NCBI GenBank assembly: GCA_030280995.1
Contig: JASXTE010000010.1
Location: 25,793,823 to 25,857,822 of the forward strand
Reading direction: 5' to 3'
DNA from: Hemileia vastatrix
Taxonomy: Eukaryota; Basidiomycota; Pucciniomycetes; Pucciniales; Zaghouaniaceae
Length of the DNA: 64,000 bases
Part shown: piece after piece, positions 35,742 to 47,577 of the stretch
Position numbering within the stretch: the stretch's first letter is position 1
How the letters are laid out: each line of letters begins with the position of its first letter
Program-made: the position numbers and the translations under genes
Notes under the pieces: model-generated
Databases searched by the model: none
Told to the model about the DNA's origin: nothing
What the model saw: only the letters and a program-made list of their open reading frames with translations

Positions 35742-36630
35742 ACGTGCAGGAAATTGTCACAGCAACACTTCCTTGCACGTGACCTCAGTATTTTCATTGC
35801 CCTTTCTGCTAATCTTTCACTTAGTCCCTTGGAACACTGATTAACATATAATTTAGTGTTTATAAAAAAATTTCATTCCAATGGAGTATTTAAGGGACTA
35901 AGTAAGAGAGTAGGGAGAAGGGAAAGGTATTGGGTGGATGATGGGGCAAATAGATACAATGAATAGTCTCAGAGGAAGAAAGAAACAATGATTATGGGTA
36001 TAAAAAAATCTTAAAAGAGGGCTTGTAGAGGATAAAAAAGGAAAACTGTGGAAGAAGGAGGGGGTTCAAGAGTTGAAAACAAGTGTGTATGTAAAAGAGA
36101 TTTAACACCCCAGTGAGTAACTCAAGTGCCATCAGGGGGGCCCCTGCAGCGGTGAAAGCAGGGATTCAAAAGGGAAAAAATTTGGATAAAGAGGAGCTGT
36201 TAATGGAATTATAAAGGTGATTTCTTCCACTTCAATTTTAAGTGAAATATTAAAGGCATTATCTACCCATTTTAACTGCAGACCACCTAATACAACAATT
36301 AATTTTTAATTTTGCCTTAAAAATAAGGTTTTTTCCAAGTATATATATAAAGACAAGCCTATCATTTAATCAAAATTTCAATTGGCTGGCTAAATTTTTT
36401 TAAAAAAAATATGGACTTCACTTTCTATGATTCATCACCTCATATTCCATTTTTTTCCATCATCCAAAAAGTATAATAAATGGAGTTGAAAAAGTATCTC
36501 CAGTAACTTGTTAAAAAACTTAAGTAATGCAAATATTTGATTGGAACCGAAAAAATTGTGATACATCAACCACACCAAAAGGTCTTTACTGATGAATCAT
36601 GTAGAAGTAATAGTAGAACTTGTGAATTAT
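35742..36630. other. No gene recognised
   Basis: The first 60 bases resemble 16206-16262. 35880-36120 is A/G-rich. No open frame or LTR end is visible until TGTCAGCCAG at 36631. Confidence 0.5.
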
Positions 36631-39104
36631 TGTCAGCCAGACTGTAGCGGTGTAGACAATCCTATAGTACTAGCTATAGGCCTTGACCAAGGGAGTTGGA
36701 GAAAAACCAGAGAGAAAATTCCCTGTCCCTTTAGAAAAATAGAGTGAGATTTACCTGCTACAGTAAATTGGTTCCTGTTTACCAAAAGCCCCTTTTCCAA
36801 TACACTTGACTGCTTGATAAGTCAATAAAGTACTCCCTAGACAGACTACCAAACCAAAGAACTGAAATGTAGACCAATGTCCACACCAGAGACAGCAAAG
36901 ATACTTGATTTAGGCTGCAAATCTAAACCAGAGACAGCAATAATACTTGCTATAGCTTGCAAGACTATAACAGAGAAAACAGTTGCCAAAGTTAAGTTAA
37001 ATGAAGAACTCACTTGCAACAAACACAGCCAATTGTGGCCAGAAAACAGTGAAAACTGAGTGAGGAACAATAAGATCACCTCTGGATGGTTGTATGATGA
37101 TTAAGGTTGCCCCAAACTGTCTTCTTCACTATGTACACACAGACCACTATCTAAGAGCCCATGCACACCCACCAATTTGGCGCCTGTACCTGCCAAATTG
37201 AATAAAAACCCTCCAGAAGCGCTCCCCAACCTTCTAAAACAGAGGCGGGCGGGCCGCCCAATGTTGGAGGTGCCGCCTGAAGCGGCCCGGCCTCCCTGAA
37301 TCCAGAAAACCAATAAAAACACCTAATCTACTTGGAAAAAATAACTACAACTACTAAAACCTTTAAAACACGGAATTTCACTATAACAACATTGAGACAT
37401 GAAATATAGAGAAAAATTAGCTCTATCCAATGGTACTAAGAACTTAACCCTAAGACTTAAGGTTAGCCCGTAAAACACAAAAAACAAAATTAAACAGCTA
37501 TCTTTTATAAATGAAAAATGAGGAAATGACCCCTTAAAACTTAGAATATGAAAAATGTCTCAAGACATGAAATATAGAGAAAAACCGGGGCTATCCAATG
37601 ATAGTACCCACATACCCACAGACCCAATATCCACGGAATAAAACCAGAAAAATACCCAATTCTTCAACAGATGTCAATTAAGACATGCACAAACAGTACC
37701 AAAACACACAACAAAGGCCCCTGCCAATGTTGGAAGACCACAGCTGAAGCCCAGAAAATATTATGTTAATTTATTGGACCTGAAAGAGGGTGTGAAACAT
37801 TGCATTTTATGTATATAAATTAATATTTTATTGCATAATAAAATTATATAAGTACCTTATTAAATTTAAGTAAAATAAGTGTTATATTAATTTTATTGTT
37901 ATATAAATTATTTATACATTTAAATGAAGCATCATATATTTTATATTCTATAAATTATGGCCCATTTTTATGTATTTAATAATTATATATTAATAATTAA
38001 TTAATTATAAAGATATATTATAATTATAAGTGTAAAATTGACTTATAATGTAATTAAATTAATTAATTAAATTTATGTTTTAAATAAAAAGTTTCTTATC
38101 TTATTAAACAAAAATATTGGGCCCTTTTTTGAATCATAATTGTGTCATCAAAGTATTAAAAAAGTTAAAACAATTTATTAAATAAATTATTAATGTTTTA
38201 TTCTAAAAATTAGTAAATTTGTTATAATAAGTACTTGTTTTAACTTAAAATAATTATTAAACTAATAAAAGTAGTTAAAATAATTAATTACTCATGTTTA
38301 ATACTAAATTAATTAATTAAACTATTTTTATGTGTTGAAACAGTTCATTTTTATGTTTCACTTAAAATTGGTTTTTAAATAAAGGGTTATCAGACATGTT
38401 TTAAATCAAATTAGTTGTTTTTATGTGTCTCAAAATTATTTTTAAATACTCCCTAATTTTATGGTAACTTTTTGGGATTAAATTAGTGAACTTTAGGCTC
38501 TTACTCATGTGTCTTAGTTAATTGTATCATGGGTTTCCCCTTACACTAACTCAAAATTGGTTACATATTATTTTTATTTTATCTTACTTTGTATACACAT
38601 TAATGTGGTGCTTCAGAGGGCCCCTTGCCTATATAAAGGCCTTGAGGAACCCCCTGTAGCCTCACCACTTATAAATTACTTTTTTTTGTTATCATTAATA
38701 TTATTATTATTATAAAATGTTATATTTACATTAGTTTTACTTATGGCGTTTTTTGTCCTCTGAAATCATGTATAAAATATATAAATAAAGGTTTCTTTAA
38801 GATTATTTAATATTAGCATTTGTTACTTAAGTAGAGAGAATAAAAGACTTACTATATATCCTCCCCTAAATATCTCGTTATAAGTTTTGTAACTCCCTAG
38901 CCCAAGTTTTGTCTAATCATTGTTGTTACCATTTCTTTCCTTCTTTTCCTTCTTCTCCTTCTTCTAGAAAAATGGCCAAAAATTGAGGGACTTTCCAAAT
39001 GACAAAAATTGAGAGCCTTTCTGAACAACAACAGCAATTTCTTGATGATTGGATGAATGATTAACGCATAGACCTCCCTTTCCCAAAATTTGAGCTTTTG
39101 CCAC
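36631..39104 (+). mobile_element. Old family A LTR plus start of leader, split by a B LTR
   Basis: TGTCAGCCAGACTGTAGCGG at 36631-36650 is the LTR start. The rest resumes at 37743 and follows A LTR landmarks (TATATAAAGGC near 38630, CTTCTAGA near 38961) to about 38981. TTGAGGGACTTTCCAAATGAC onward matches the A1 leader at 27263, as far as TTTTGCCAC at 39104. There family B element II begins. The remainder of this old element is outside or lost. Confidence 0.75.
36651..37742 (-). mobile_element. Solo family B LTR in the old A LTR
   Basis: Plus strand TGTAGACAATCC...AGACCACA. It interrupts the A LTR 20 bp from its start. Flanks GCGG and GCTG could be a decayed 4-bp duplication. The GC-rich cluster is at about 37243-37293. 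Confidence 0.85.
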
Positions 39105-40163
39105 TGTAGACAATCCTATAGTACTAGCTATAGGCCTTGACCAAGGGAGTTGGAGTAAAACCAGAAAGAAAAACCCATGTACCTTTAGAAAAACAAGTGA
39201 GATTTACCTGTTACAGTAAATTGGTTCCTGTTACCAAAAGACCCTTTCCCAAATACACTTGACTGCTTGATCAGTCAAGAAAGTAGTCTTCAGATAGACT
39301 ACCAAACCAAAGAACTGAAATGTAGACAATGTCCACGCCAGAGAAAGCAATAATACTTGATGTAGGTTTCAAATCCGCACCAGAGACAGCAATAATACTT
39401 GTTATAGCTTGCAAGACTATAACAGAGAAAACAGTTGCTAAGTTAAGTTAAATGAAGAACTCACTTGCAACAAACACAGCCAAATTGTGGCCAGAAAACA
39501 GTGAAAACTGAGTGAGGAACAAGGATATCACCTCCAGATGGTTGTATGATCATTAGAGTTACCCCAAACTGTCTTATTCGCTATATACGCACAGACTACT
39601 AATTAAGAGCCCATGCACACCTGCAAATCCGGCGTTCCTGACAACCAAATTGCATAAAACCTCCCTAGAAGCGCTTCCCAGTCCTCTAGCACTGAGGCGG
39701 GCAGTCTGCCTAACACCAGGAAGCCAGAAAACCACCAAAAACACCCAAACTACTTAGAAAATTCACCTAGAACTACTAAAACCCTTAAAACACATAATTA
39801 CGCTATAACAACATAGAGGCATGAAATGTAGATAAAATTACGCTCTATCCAATGGTACTAAGTACTTAACCCTAAGACTTAAGGTTAGCCTGTAAAACAC
39901 AAAAAATAAAATTCTACAGCAATCTTTTAAGATGAAAAGTGAGAAATTATCCCCAAAATAATTAAGCTATGAAAAATGTCCTCAAGACATAAAATATAGA
40001 GAAAAACGGGGCTATCTAATGGTAGTATCCAGATCCCCTTAGTCCCAATATCTGCTGTGTAATTCCCAAAAAATACCTAATTATTTAAACATTGCCATTT
40101 AAGGCATACCAAAACAACACCAAATAAACCAACAAAGGGCTCCGCCAATGTTGGAAGACCACA
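39105..40163 (-). mobile_element. 3' LTR of element II
   Basis: Plus strand TGTAGACAATCC...TTGGAAGACCACA, 1059 bp, followed at 40164 by the inverse of a purine-rich tract. That identifies it as a 3' LTR of a minus-strand element rather than a solo LTR. Confidence 0.85.
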
Positions 40164-40176
40164 TCCTCCCTCCAAT
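40164..40176 (-). other. Polypurine tract of element II
   Basis: The minus strand reads ATTGGAGGGAGGA immediately before TGTGGTC. The same tract adjoins the 3' LTR of element III at 49542. Confidence 0.75.
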
Positions 40177-40233
40177 AGAGAATTTCCACATTCTCCTATA
40201 CTACAACCACCACGTTCAGCTTTCTTTCCAAAT

Positions 40234-40860
40234 GTGCTACTGACATGGGCCCCTTCCAATACTGCATTGACAATAATCTCATCTGCTCCATCTCACCACC
40301 ATCTCATCCCTACAGAACCTCCTGTGATGTCTGCCACTCTAGAAAAAAGAATTGATTCAGACCTGGTCCATTGTCTTCTGCAAATTCTTCCCCTTCTCCA
40401 CAACCTGATCCACCTTTTACCAGTTCCAAAAGATCCATGCCATCTATCCTGATTCCCAGACTGGTCCACAAATTACACCCTCCAAAAAAGAGTTTCCACA
40501 CCAGTACTACCGCTAGCTCTACCATCCCTGGTCCATCTGATGGTAAGCACAAAACTTCTTCATACTGAATTCCAATCTGACAATTTTCCAACTCCTTTTT
40601 CTCCTGACAGCAATGATGACAGTGTAAGAACCATTGAAACACCCCCAACTAACCCATTTACCACCATTAAGGACAAATTTCAACAACATTCTTCTCAACA
40701 GAAGCATCTCTTATTAAACTACTTCCAATCTACTCCTGCTAGGAACCCACAGGATCTTGAAAAAAGGAAGAACCTCATACACCAGTTCAAAGCCAATGCT
40801 GAACATTTTGTCACATCTCTTGATTCTTTTCTACCTCTTGACTTAGAAATAAATAAATAA
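40234..40860 (+). pseudogene. Antisense Zn2Cys6-like gene relic 1
   Basis: It lies on the strand opposite to element II pol. A plus frame reads CDVCHSRKKN then TGA at 40353-40355, exactly where the third Cys of a CX2CX6C half-site would be (Cys codons at 40323 and 40332). A proline/serine-rich stretch follows, then a GTAAGC...CCTGACAG candidate intron (40543-40610), then an open tail (FTTIKDKFQQH, LEKRKNLIHQFKANAEHF) ending at 40860. With that intron removed the frames do not join cleanly, so more breaks exist. It may be a relative of relic 2 at 41521-43062. Function unknown; the half-site is typical of fungal DNA-binding proteins. Confidence 0.4.
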
Positions 40861-40889
40861 AAATTCTTGACCTCTTCAGACGTCCTGAA

Positions 40890-41385
40890 TGCCACCAATC
40901 ATCATAAAAATTCCTCAGTTTACAGTCTTGGGGGACTAATCCTCAGTTTTAAGTCTTGGGGGACTAACAGCCCTCATTTTATAGTCATGGGGGACTCAAA
41001 AACCCTCAGTTTATAGTCTTGGGGGACTAAAAACCTAAATCAAAAAGACAGAACCAGAGATCAAAACATTTAAGACCCAAAGAAACAAACTAACATTCTG
41101 GGGTAACAAATCTACAGAGAAGCCAGCTCATCAGTTACCCCCACACTTGCCTTAACAAAATTCAGAGACTCCCCCATGGATGCCCTCTGCCAGAATCACA
41201 CCATCTCTCATATCAGTTTATAGTCCTCAAGGACTCGACCATTAAAACCTCCTCAGTTTATAGTCTTGGGGGACTGTACCATTTATCAGTTTAAAAACTT
41301 GATGGACTTCCCAGTGTTCAGTTTCAAGTCTTGATGGACTACCTTCCAAATTTCAGTTTAAAGTCTTGACGGACTGATGCATAGC
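40890..41385. repeat. Array of CAGTTTA stem-loop motifs in element II
   Basis: About nine irregularly spaced copies of CAGTTTA-A-AGTC-N6-GACT, with TTGGGG the commonest loop; some copies have ATGGGG, TTGATG or TTGACG. A GGGGTAAC...GTTACCCC hairpin (41099-41145) lies inside. No coding frame runs through it. Confidence 0.7.
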
Positions 41386-41520
41386 AAAGGCGGAGCCACC
41401 TCCATGCACAATGCTCCACAGCCAACCTTCTGAACTTCAACTCTTTCTACACCATCTACACATCACTGATAAATCAGTTTATTCATCTCTTTTCTATCCA
41501 CTATTTCTCTTTCACAGGTT

Positions 41521-43062
41521 ATGGCTGGATCACCAAATTTTAACCCATTGGACCTTCCCTGCTTCACTGCTCCTAAGGACTACATTTGCAAACAATGCAT
41601 ACACATGTGAAGACTTTGCACATTCACTCTTCCAACTTCCCAGGCCAAAATCTATAACAGGGCCTGTGATTCTTGCAATTCCAAAAAGAAAAGGTGTGAC
41701 AGAGATCCCAACTACCCAATACCTCTGCCTTAACCTTCACACAAATATATATCCAGACAACCTACCAAGTCACTAGAGCTTGGACCTGCTTCTTCCAGAA
41801 GATCACACCACTCTACTCCCAAGACCATGCCCAAAAGACCAGATTTATCTTCCCAAGAATCTGCTTTCCTCTCAGCAACTTCAGCAAAAATGGTGCCAAA
41901 ATCAGCTCCTAGGCTGCTAGACTGTGTCCAGGCGGCCCGTCCGCCTCATCAGAAAATGAAAATCAGGCTCAGAACATCCAAATTCCGCCAGAAAACAACC
42001 AAATTCTTCCATCCAACACCAATAACTCAACACCACAACCTCCTAATACTCCCAGAGCAATGCGTACCACCACCATTTCTTCTTCTATTAACACCAGAAA
42101 CTCCAGCATCTCTATGAAACTCCCTAAAGGACCCACTACAAACACCAGAACAGCCAACACTCTTCCTAAGTGCAAAACTTCTGCTTCTTCAGGAGAAAAC
42201 AACTTCACCTCTGCTCTGGCTGCAATTATTCCTCTGATACTTCTTTTTCTTCTGAATCTTCATCCAGAAGATCCCAATCAGCCACCAGATCACCATCTTC
42301 TGGTCCTTCCCTCAATCAACCTGGAACTCCTCCACCAGCATCTACCAAACCTGCACCAAGCAATAATATGAACAATAACAACAACAAAAGCCCTGCTGCT
42401 GAAACCAGAGCTCAGGAGCATCCTTCTTCCCCTTAATCTTCTCAACACCATCCAGAGGAATACCACGAAAATCCATACCTACATCTGGTGGACCCTCCTA
42501 CAATACCTATCCAACACTCTTCAGCTGTCCAGATTCCAGCTGCATACAAATTTGAGGATCTCCCAATCTGTAAGTAAAAAAAAATAACAAAATTCAATTT
42601 CTTCAACAGAGAATATTTATTGAACCAATTCTTCTGATTTTAGTTGGAACCCCGCCTACTGCAACTGCATTTGGAACTGGCCAACCCCTGGAAACTACAT
42701 TGACAATGGCTTACACTGATATGAAGCAACACCTAAGCATGATGTGTTCAAAAATGCTTAAGGCCTTTGATACCCATGGTTTTTTGAATGATTTTGAGAA
42801 GAATCTGAGAAAACAACTCCTTTATGACCACTGGAAGATGTCTCGACTTATCAAGCACACTTTCCAGCACTACATTACTGATTCTTCTTCTTCTTTCCAA
42901 AGTTTACCTTCTGACCCAGTTCCAGACCACTATAACCTGTATACTTTCTCCAGCCCCCTGCACTACAAAGAGCACAGTTCTTCCTCTAATCCAGAAAAAA
43001 ACAAAAATGCCAACACCATCTGGACCAACCGCCAGAGACTTCTTCATCCCATCATTAAATAA
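41521..43062 (+). pseudogene. Antisense Zn2Cys6-like gene relic 2, with intron
   Basis: It lies antisense to element II. From ATG 41521 a frame leads through a TGA (CIHM*RLC) to ACDSCNSKKKRCDRDP, a perfect CX2CX6C half of a fungal Zn2Cys6 cluster (Cys codons 41665, 41674, 41695). The second half is not clear and a stop follows. Then come N/S/P-rich disordered frames with shifts (41827-42560, for example NNMNNNNNKSPAAE). A canonical intron at 42570-42643 (GTAAGT...TGATTTTAG) joins KFEDLPI in phase to FGTPPTATAFGTG. A C-terminal domain rich in charged helices follows (DMKQHLSMMCSKMLKAFDT, NLRKQLLYDHWKMSRL), with a stop at 43060-43062. No family is recognised for the C-terminal part. Confidence 0.5.
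42570..42643 (+). other. Candidate spliceosomal intron in antisense relic 2
   Basis: 74 bp, GTAAGT at the 5' end and TTTTAG at the 3' end, with in-phase coding on both sides. It shows that this strand was a transcribed gene at some time. Confidence 0.55.
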
Positions 43063-43140
43063 AAGAATTAAAAAAAAAAATTTACTAACTGGAAAAAAAA
43101 TAATAACAGCTAACAGATATATATATATAAACTTGTTTTA

Positions 43141-45387
43141 TTTATTTTAATTTTTAATTTTTAATTTTTAATTTTTAATTTTTAATTTTTGATTTTTAAT
43201 TTTTAATTTTTAATTTTTAATTTTTAATTTTTAATTTTTAATTTTTAATTTTTAATTTTTAATTTTTAATTTTTAATTTTTAATTTTTAATTTTTAATTT
43301 TTAATTTTTAATTTTTAATTTTTAATTTTTAATTTTTAATTTTTAATTTTTAATTTTTAATTTTTAATTTTTAATTTTTAATTTTTAATTTTTAATTTTT
43401 AATTTTTAATTTTTAATTTTTAATTTTTAATTTTTAATTTTTAATTTTTAATTTTTAATTTTTAATTTTTAATTTTTAATTTTTAATTTTTAATTTTTAA
43501 TTTTTAATTTTTAATTTTTAATTTTTAATTTTTAATTTTTAATTTTTAATTTTTAATTTTTAATTTTTAATTTTTAATTTTTAATTTTTAATTTTTAATT
43601 TTTAATTTTTAATTTTTAATTTTTAATTTTTAATTTTTAATTTTTAATTTTTAATTTTTAATTTTTAATTTTTAATTTTTAATTTTTAATTTTTAATTTT
43701 TAATTTTTAATTTTTAATTTTTAATTTTTAATTTTTAATTTTTAATTTTTAATTTTTAATTTTTAATTTTTAATTTTTAATTTTTAATTTTTAATTTTTA
43801 ATTTTTAATTTTTAATTTTTAATTTTTAATTTTTAATTTTTAATTTTTAATTTTTAATTTTTAATTTTTAATTTTTAATTTTTAATTTTTAATTTTTAAT
43901 TTTTAATTTTTAATTTTTAATTTTTAATTTTTAATTTTTAATTTTTAATTTTTAATTTTTAATTTTTAATTTTTAATTTTTAATTTTTAATTTTTAATTT
44001 TTAATTTTTAATTTTTAATTTTTAATTTTTAATTTTTAATTTTTAATTTTTAATTTTTAATTTTTAATTTTTAATTTTTAATTTTTAATTTTTAATTTTT
44101 AATTTTTAATTTTTAATTTTTAATTTTTAATTTTTAATTTTTAATTTTTAATTTTTAATTTTTAATTTTTAATTTTTAATTTTTAATTTTTAATTTTTAA
44201 TTTTTAATTTTTAATTTTTAATTTTTAATTTTTAATTTTTAATTTTTAATTTTTAATTTTTAATTTTTAATTTTTAATTTTTAATTTTTAATTTTTAATT
44301 TTTAATTTTTAATTTTTAATTTTTAATTTTTAATTTTTAATTTTTAATTTTTAATTTTTAATTTTTAATTTTTAATTTTTAATTTTTAATTTTTAATTTT
44401 TAATTTTTAATTTTTAATTTTTAATTTTTAATTTTTAATTTTTAATTTTTAATTTTTAATTTTTAATTTTTAATTTTTAATTTTTAATTTTTAATTTTTA
44501 ATTTTTAATTTTTAATTTTTAATTTTTAATTTTTAATTTTTAATTTTTAATTTTTAATTTTTAATTTTTAATTTTTAATTTTTAATTTTTAATTTTTAAT
44601 TTTTAATTTTTAATTTTTAATTTTTAATTTTTAATTTTTAATTTTTAATTTTTAATTTTTAATTTTTAATTTTTAATTTTTAATTTTTAATTTTTAATTT
44701 TTAATTTTTAATTTTTAATTTTTAATTTTTAATTTTTAATTTTTAATTTTTAATTTTTAATTTTTAATTTTTAATTTTTAATTTTTAATTTTTAATTTTT
44801 AATTTTTAATTTTTAATTTTTAATTTTTAATTTTTAATTTTTAATTTTTAATTTTTAATTTTTAATTTTTAATTTTTAATTTTTAATTTTTAATTTTTAA
44901 TTTTTAATTTTTAATTTTTAATTTTTAATTTTTAATTTTTAATTTTTAATTTTTAATTTTTAATTTTTAATTTTTAATTTTTAATTTTTAATTTTTAATT
45001 TTTAATTTTTAATTTTTAATTTTTAATTTTTAATTTTTTATTTTTTATTTTTAATTTTTAATTTTTAGTTTTTAATTTTTAATTTTTTAATTTTTAATTT
45101 TTAGTTTTTTATTTTTTATTTTTTATTTTTTATTTTTTATTTTTTATTTTTTATTTTTTATTTTTTATTTTTTATTTTTTATTTTTTATTTTTTATTTTT
45201 TATTTTTTATTTTTTATTTTTTATTTTTTATTTTTTATTTTTTATTTTTTATTTTTTATTTTTTATTTTTTATTTTTTATTTTTTATTTTTTATTTTTTA
45301 TTTTTTATTTTTTATTTTTTATTTTTTATTTTTTATTTTTTATTTTTTATTTTTTATTTTTTATTTTTTATTTTTTATTTTTTATTT

Positions 45388-45423
<36 letters not shown>

Positions 45424-45438
45424 ATTTTAATTTTAATT
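43141..45438. repeat. Heptamer satellite (TTTTTAA)n then (TTTTTTA)n
   Basis: About 1.9 kb of nearly perfect TTTTTAA repeats (to about 45040), a short mixed zone, then about 0.3 kb of TTTTTTA repeats. It lies within element II between antisense relic 2 and the hairpin region. One unit near 43190 reads TTTTTGA. It was probably expanded from the AT-rich tract seen at the same place. No coding meaning. Confidence 0.97.
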
Positions 45439-45479
45439 TTTATTATTATTTTTCATCTACTAAACTACTAACATAAAAG

Positions 45480-46560
45480 AATTTGAAAACAAAATTAAAA
45501 TGGAATAAATAAACTAATATGAACTAAATAATTATCACAAATGGTATCCCCCAGCCAATTGATGAGCTGATCCCCTGATACCTTACCCACACCCAAGTGC
45601 ACCTTGATGTGGATACACAATTAAATATTTTAAATGATTTAAGATAAAAATTTAGAAATTAAAGAAAATAATAAAGAAAGTGAAACACAGAACTAAATGA
45701 AATAAATAAAAAAAAGAAAAAAGAAAAAAGCATTGCCTGGCCAATTGATGAGCCTTTTCCCACCAATGCTTGCCCACGTCCAGGTGACCCTGATGTGGTA
45801 ACACCATAATTTTGTGATTTTTCCCTCTTTACATCCTAATAACCCCCATAAAAAATAAAAGAAAAAAAGAGAAATAATAAAATAATCTAAAACTACTATC
45901 TAATACAACCATGAAAAGAAAAATCAGAAAAAAAAGAAATGAAAAGTTCCAATCCAAAGAAATGATCACTGGGTGGGCTCCCTCCAATAAGTAAAAATGA
46001 TGGGAGACCACCAGTGATCCGCCGACACTCCAAGGAAAGAATGAAGCCGGTCCAAAGCCAGTTTAAAGTCAAAGTGGACTAAAACCTGAATAACAAAAAC
46101 CAGAACTAGGATTCATCTAGGACAAACAAAATACTTAAACAGACATTATGGGGTAACTGTTCTACAGAGCAGCCAGCTCATCAGTTACCCCCACACTTAC
46201 TAAAATAAAATCTAGAAGCCCCCCCTGGGAACTTTTAACATAAACACAAAATCCAACACAAAATCAAAACCAATAAACATAAGGAGTCCAGCACTTGAAG
46301 ACCAAAAGAAATTTTCAGTTCAAAGTCATAGAGGACTAAAACCTGTGAGGAAAAACCAATACTAGGTTTCAACCAAATTAAGAGAAAGGGTTGGAAACAG
46401 ACAATCTGGGGTAACTGTTGATAGAGCAGCCAGCCCATCAGTCACCCCCACACTTTCCAAGGGAAACTAGAAGCCCCACCCATAAGTACCTTCTAACAAA
46501 AGTTTCCAACAAACAGATGCACAGCATCACCAAAAAAAATACAAATTTAAAGAATGTTCG
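45480..46560 (-). other. Structured 3' noncoding region of element II
   Basis: Same blocks and order as element I: GGTATC...GATACC with CCACA..C...G.TGTGG (45541-45618), GCATTG...CAATGC with a second CCACGT...TGTGG stem (45729-45806), GATCACTGG...CCAGTGATC (45963-46020), and GGGGTAACTG...CAGTTACCCC or its CAGTCACCCC form (46150-46195, 46407-46451). AGTC-N6-GACT motifs are near 46061 and 46316. Confidence 0.6.
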
Positions 46561-46582
46561 ATAGTTTATCCTCATTGTGGAG

Positions 46583-47571
46583 TCAATCTTCTTCACTTCT
46601 AGTGCCTTTAGGGTAAAATCTCTTCACCTGATCAGCAGCCACTCTCTTCTTTAAGACTGCACCATCTAACTCCTCCAAAACATAAGAGCCTCCAGAAACC
46701 TGAGATCTGACTCTGTAAGGTCCATTCCATCTGTCAGCAAAAAGTTTTCCCACTGACTCTACAAACCTCTATTATACATCAAAACCAAACAACCATGTTT
46801 CAAGGGATTCCTTAGTCTATAAGCCAACTTCTTATCCCAGTATCTGACTGATTGATTTCTTATCTTCATCATTCTAGAGTATGCCTTCTCTTGACATTCC
46901 TCTTTACATTCCAAGTGTTGTATCCTGGCACAGAGCAAATCTTCTGTTGAGCACACATCATCCCAGTCAATTCCAAGATAAGAGAAGGCTTCCAAATCCA
47001 CTGGTAGAACAGCTTTCTGACCAAAAATTAACTCATAAAGAGAATAGCCAGTTGTCCTTTTCACAGTGACCCTATCAGCAAATAACACCAAGAGTAAATA
47101 ATGCCTCCATTTTTCAGCACTATGCCTGCACATCTTGACCAAAGCATGTTTGATAACTTGATGGCCTCTTTCAACCATGCCTTCAGCTTCAGGATAATAA
47201 GGTGTTACCACCCTGACTTTTGAACCAATACTAGCCACAGCTTCTTTGAATTCAGCTCCAAACTCTGGCCCTCCATCAAAAGTCACCAACTTCATCAACC
47301 CATATCTAAATACCCATTCTTTCTTCAAAAACTCCGCCACATTCTTGGCAGTCAAATTAACCAGAGGTGCTGCCTCAACCCAACCAGACAAATCATCCCT
47401 AGCAACAATCAAGTATTTATACCTGCCCTCTTTAATATGGACAGCATCCAGACTGACCCTTCCAAAAACAGTTGATTCACCAGTAGCACGGCCCACCTCT
47501 TTAGGTTTCAAGTGACTTCTTCTTTGACATTCTTCACAAGATTGAACCCAACCCTGCACAGCCAACTTCAT
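46583..47571 (-). pseudogene. Integrase of element II, nearly complete core
   Basis: Open from 47571 to 46759 (270 aa): CEEC zinc pair, VSLDAVHI, DDLSGW, TFDGGPEFG and EGMVERGH supply the D, D and E residues. It breaks by frameshift after CLVLMYN near 46765 and continues in another frame with KLFADRWNGPYRVRSQ (GPY/F-type module) to SEED and TGA at 46583-46585. The zinc-domain histidines lie upstream across a stop (FW*PGM near 47578). A CAGTTTA-type stem-loop motif starts within a few bases of the pol stop. Confidence 0.8.
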
Positions 47572-47577
47572 ACCTGG

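Noticed and set aside
43141..45438. Satellite considered as telomeric repeat
   Set aside because: It is internal to element II, has no G-rich strand, and element II continues on both sides.
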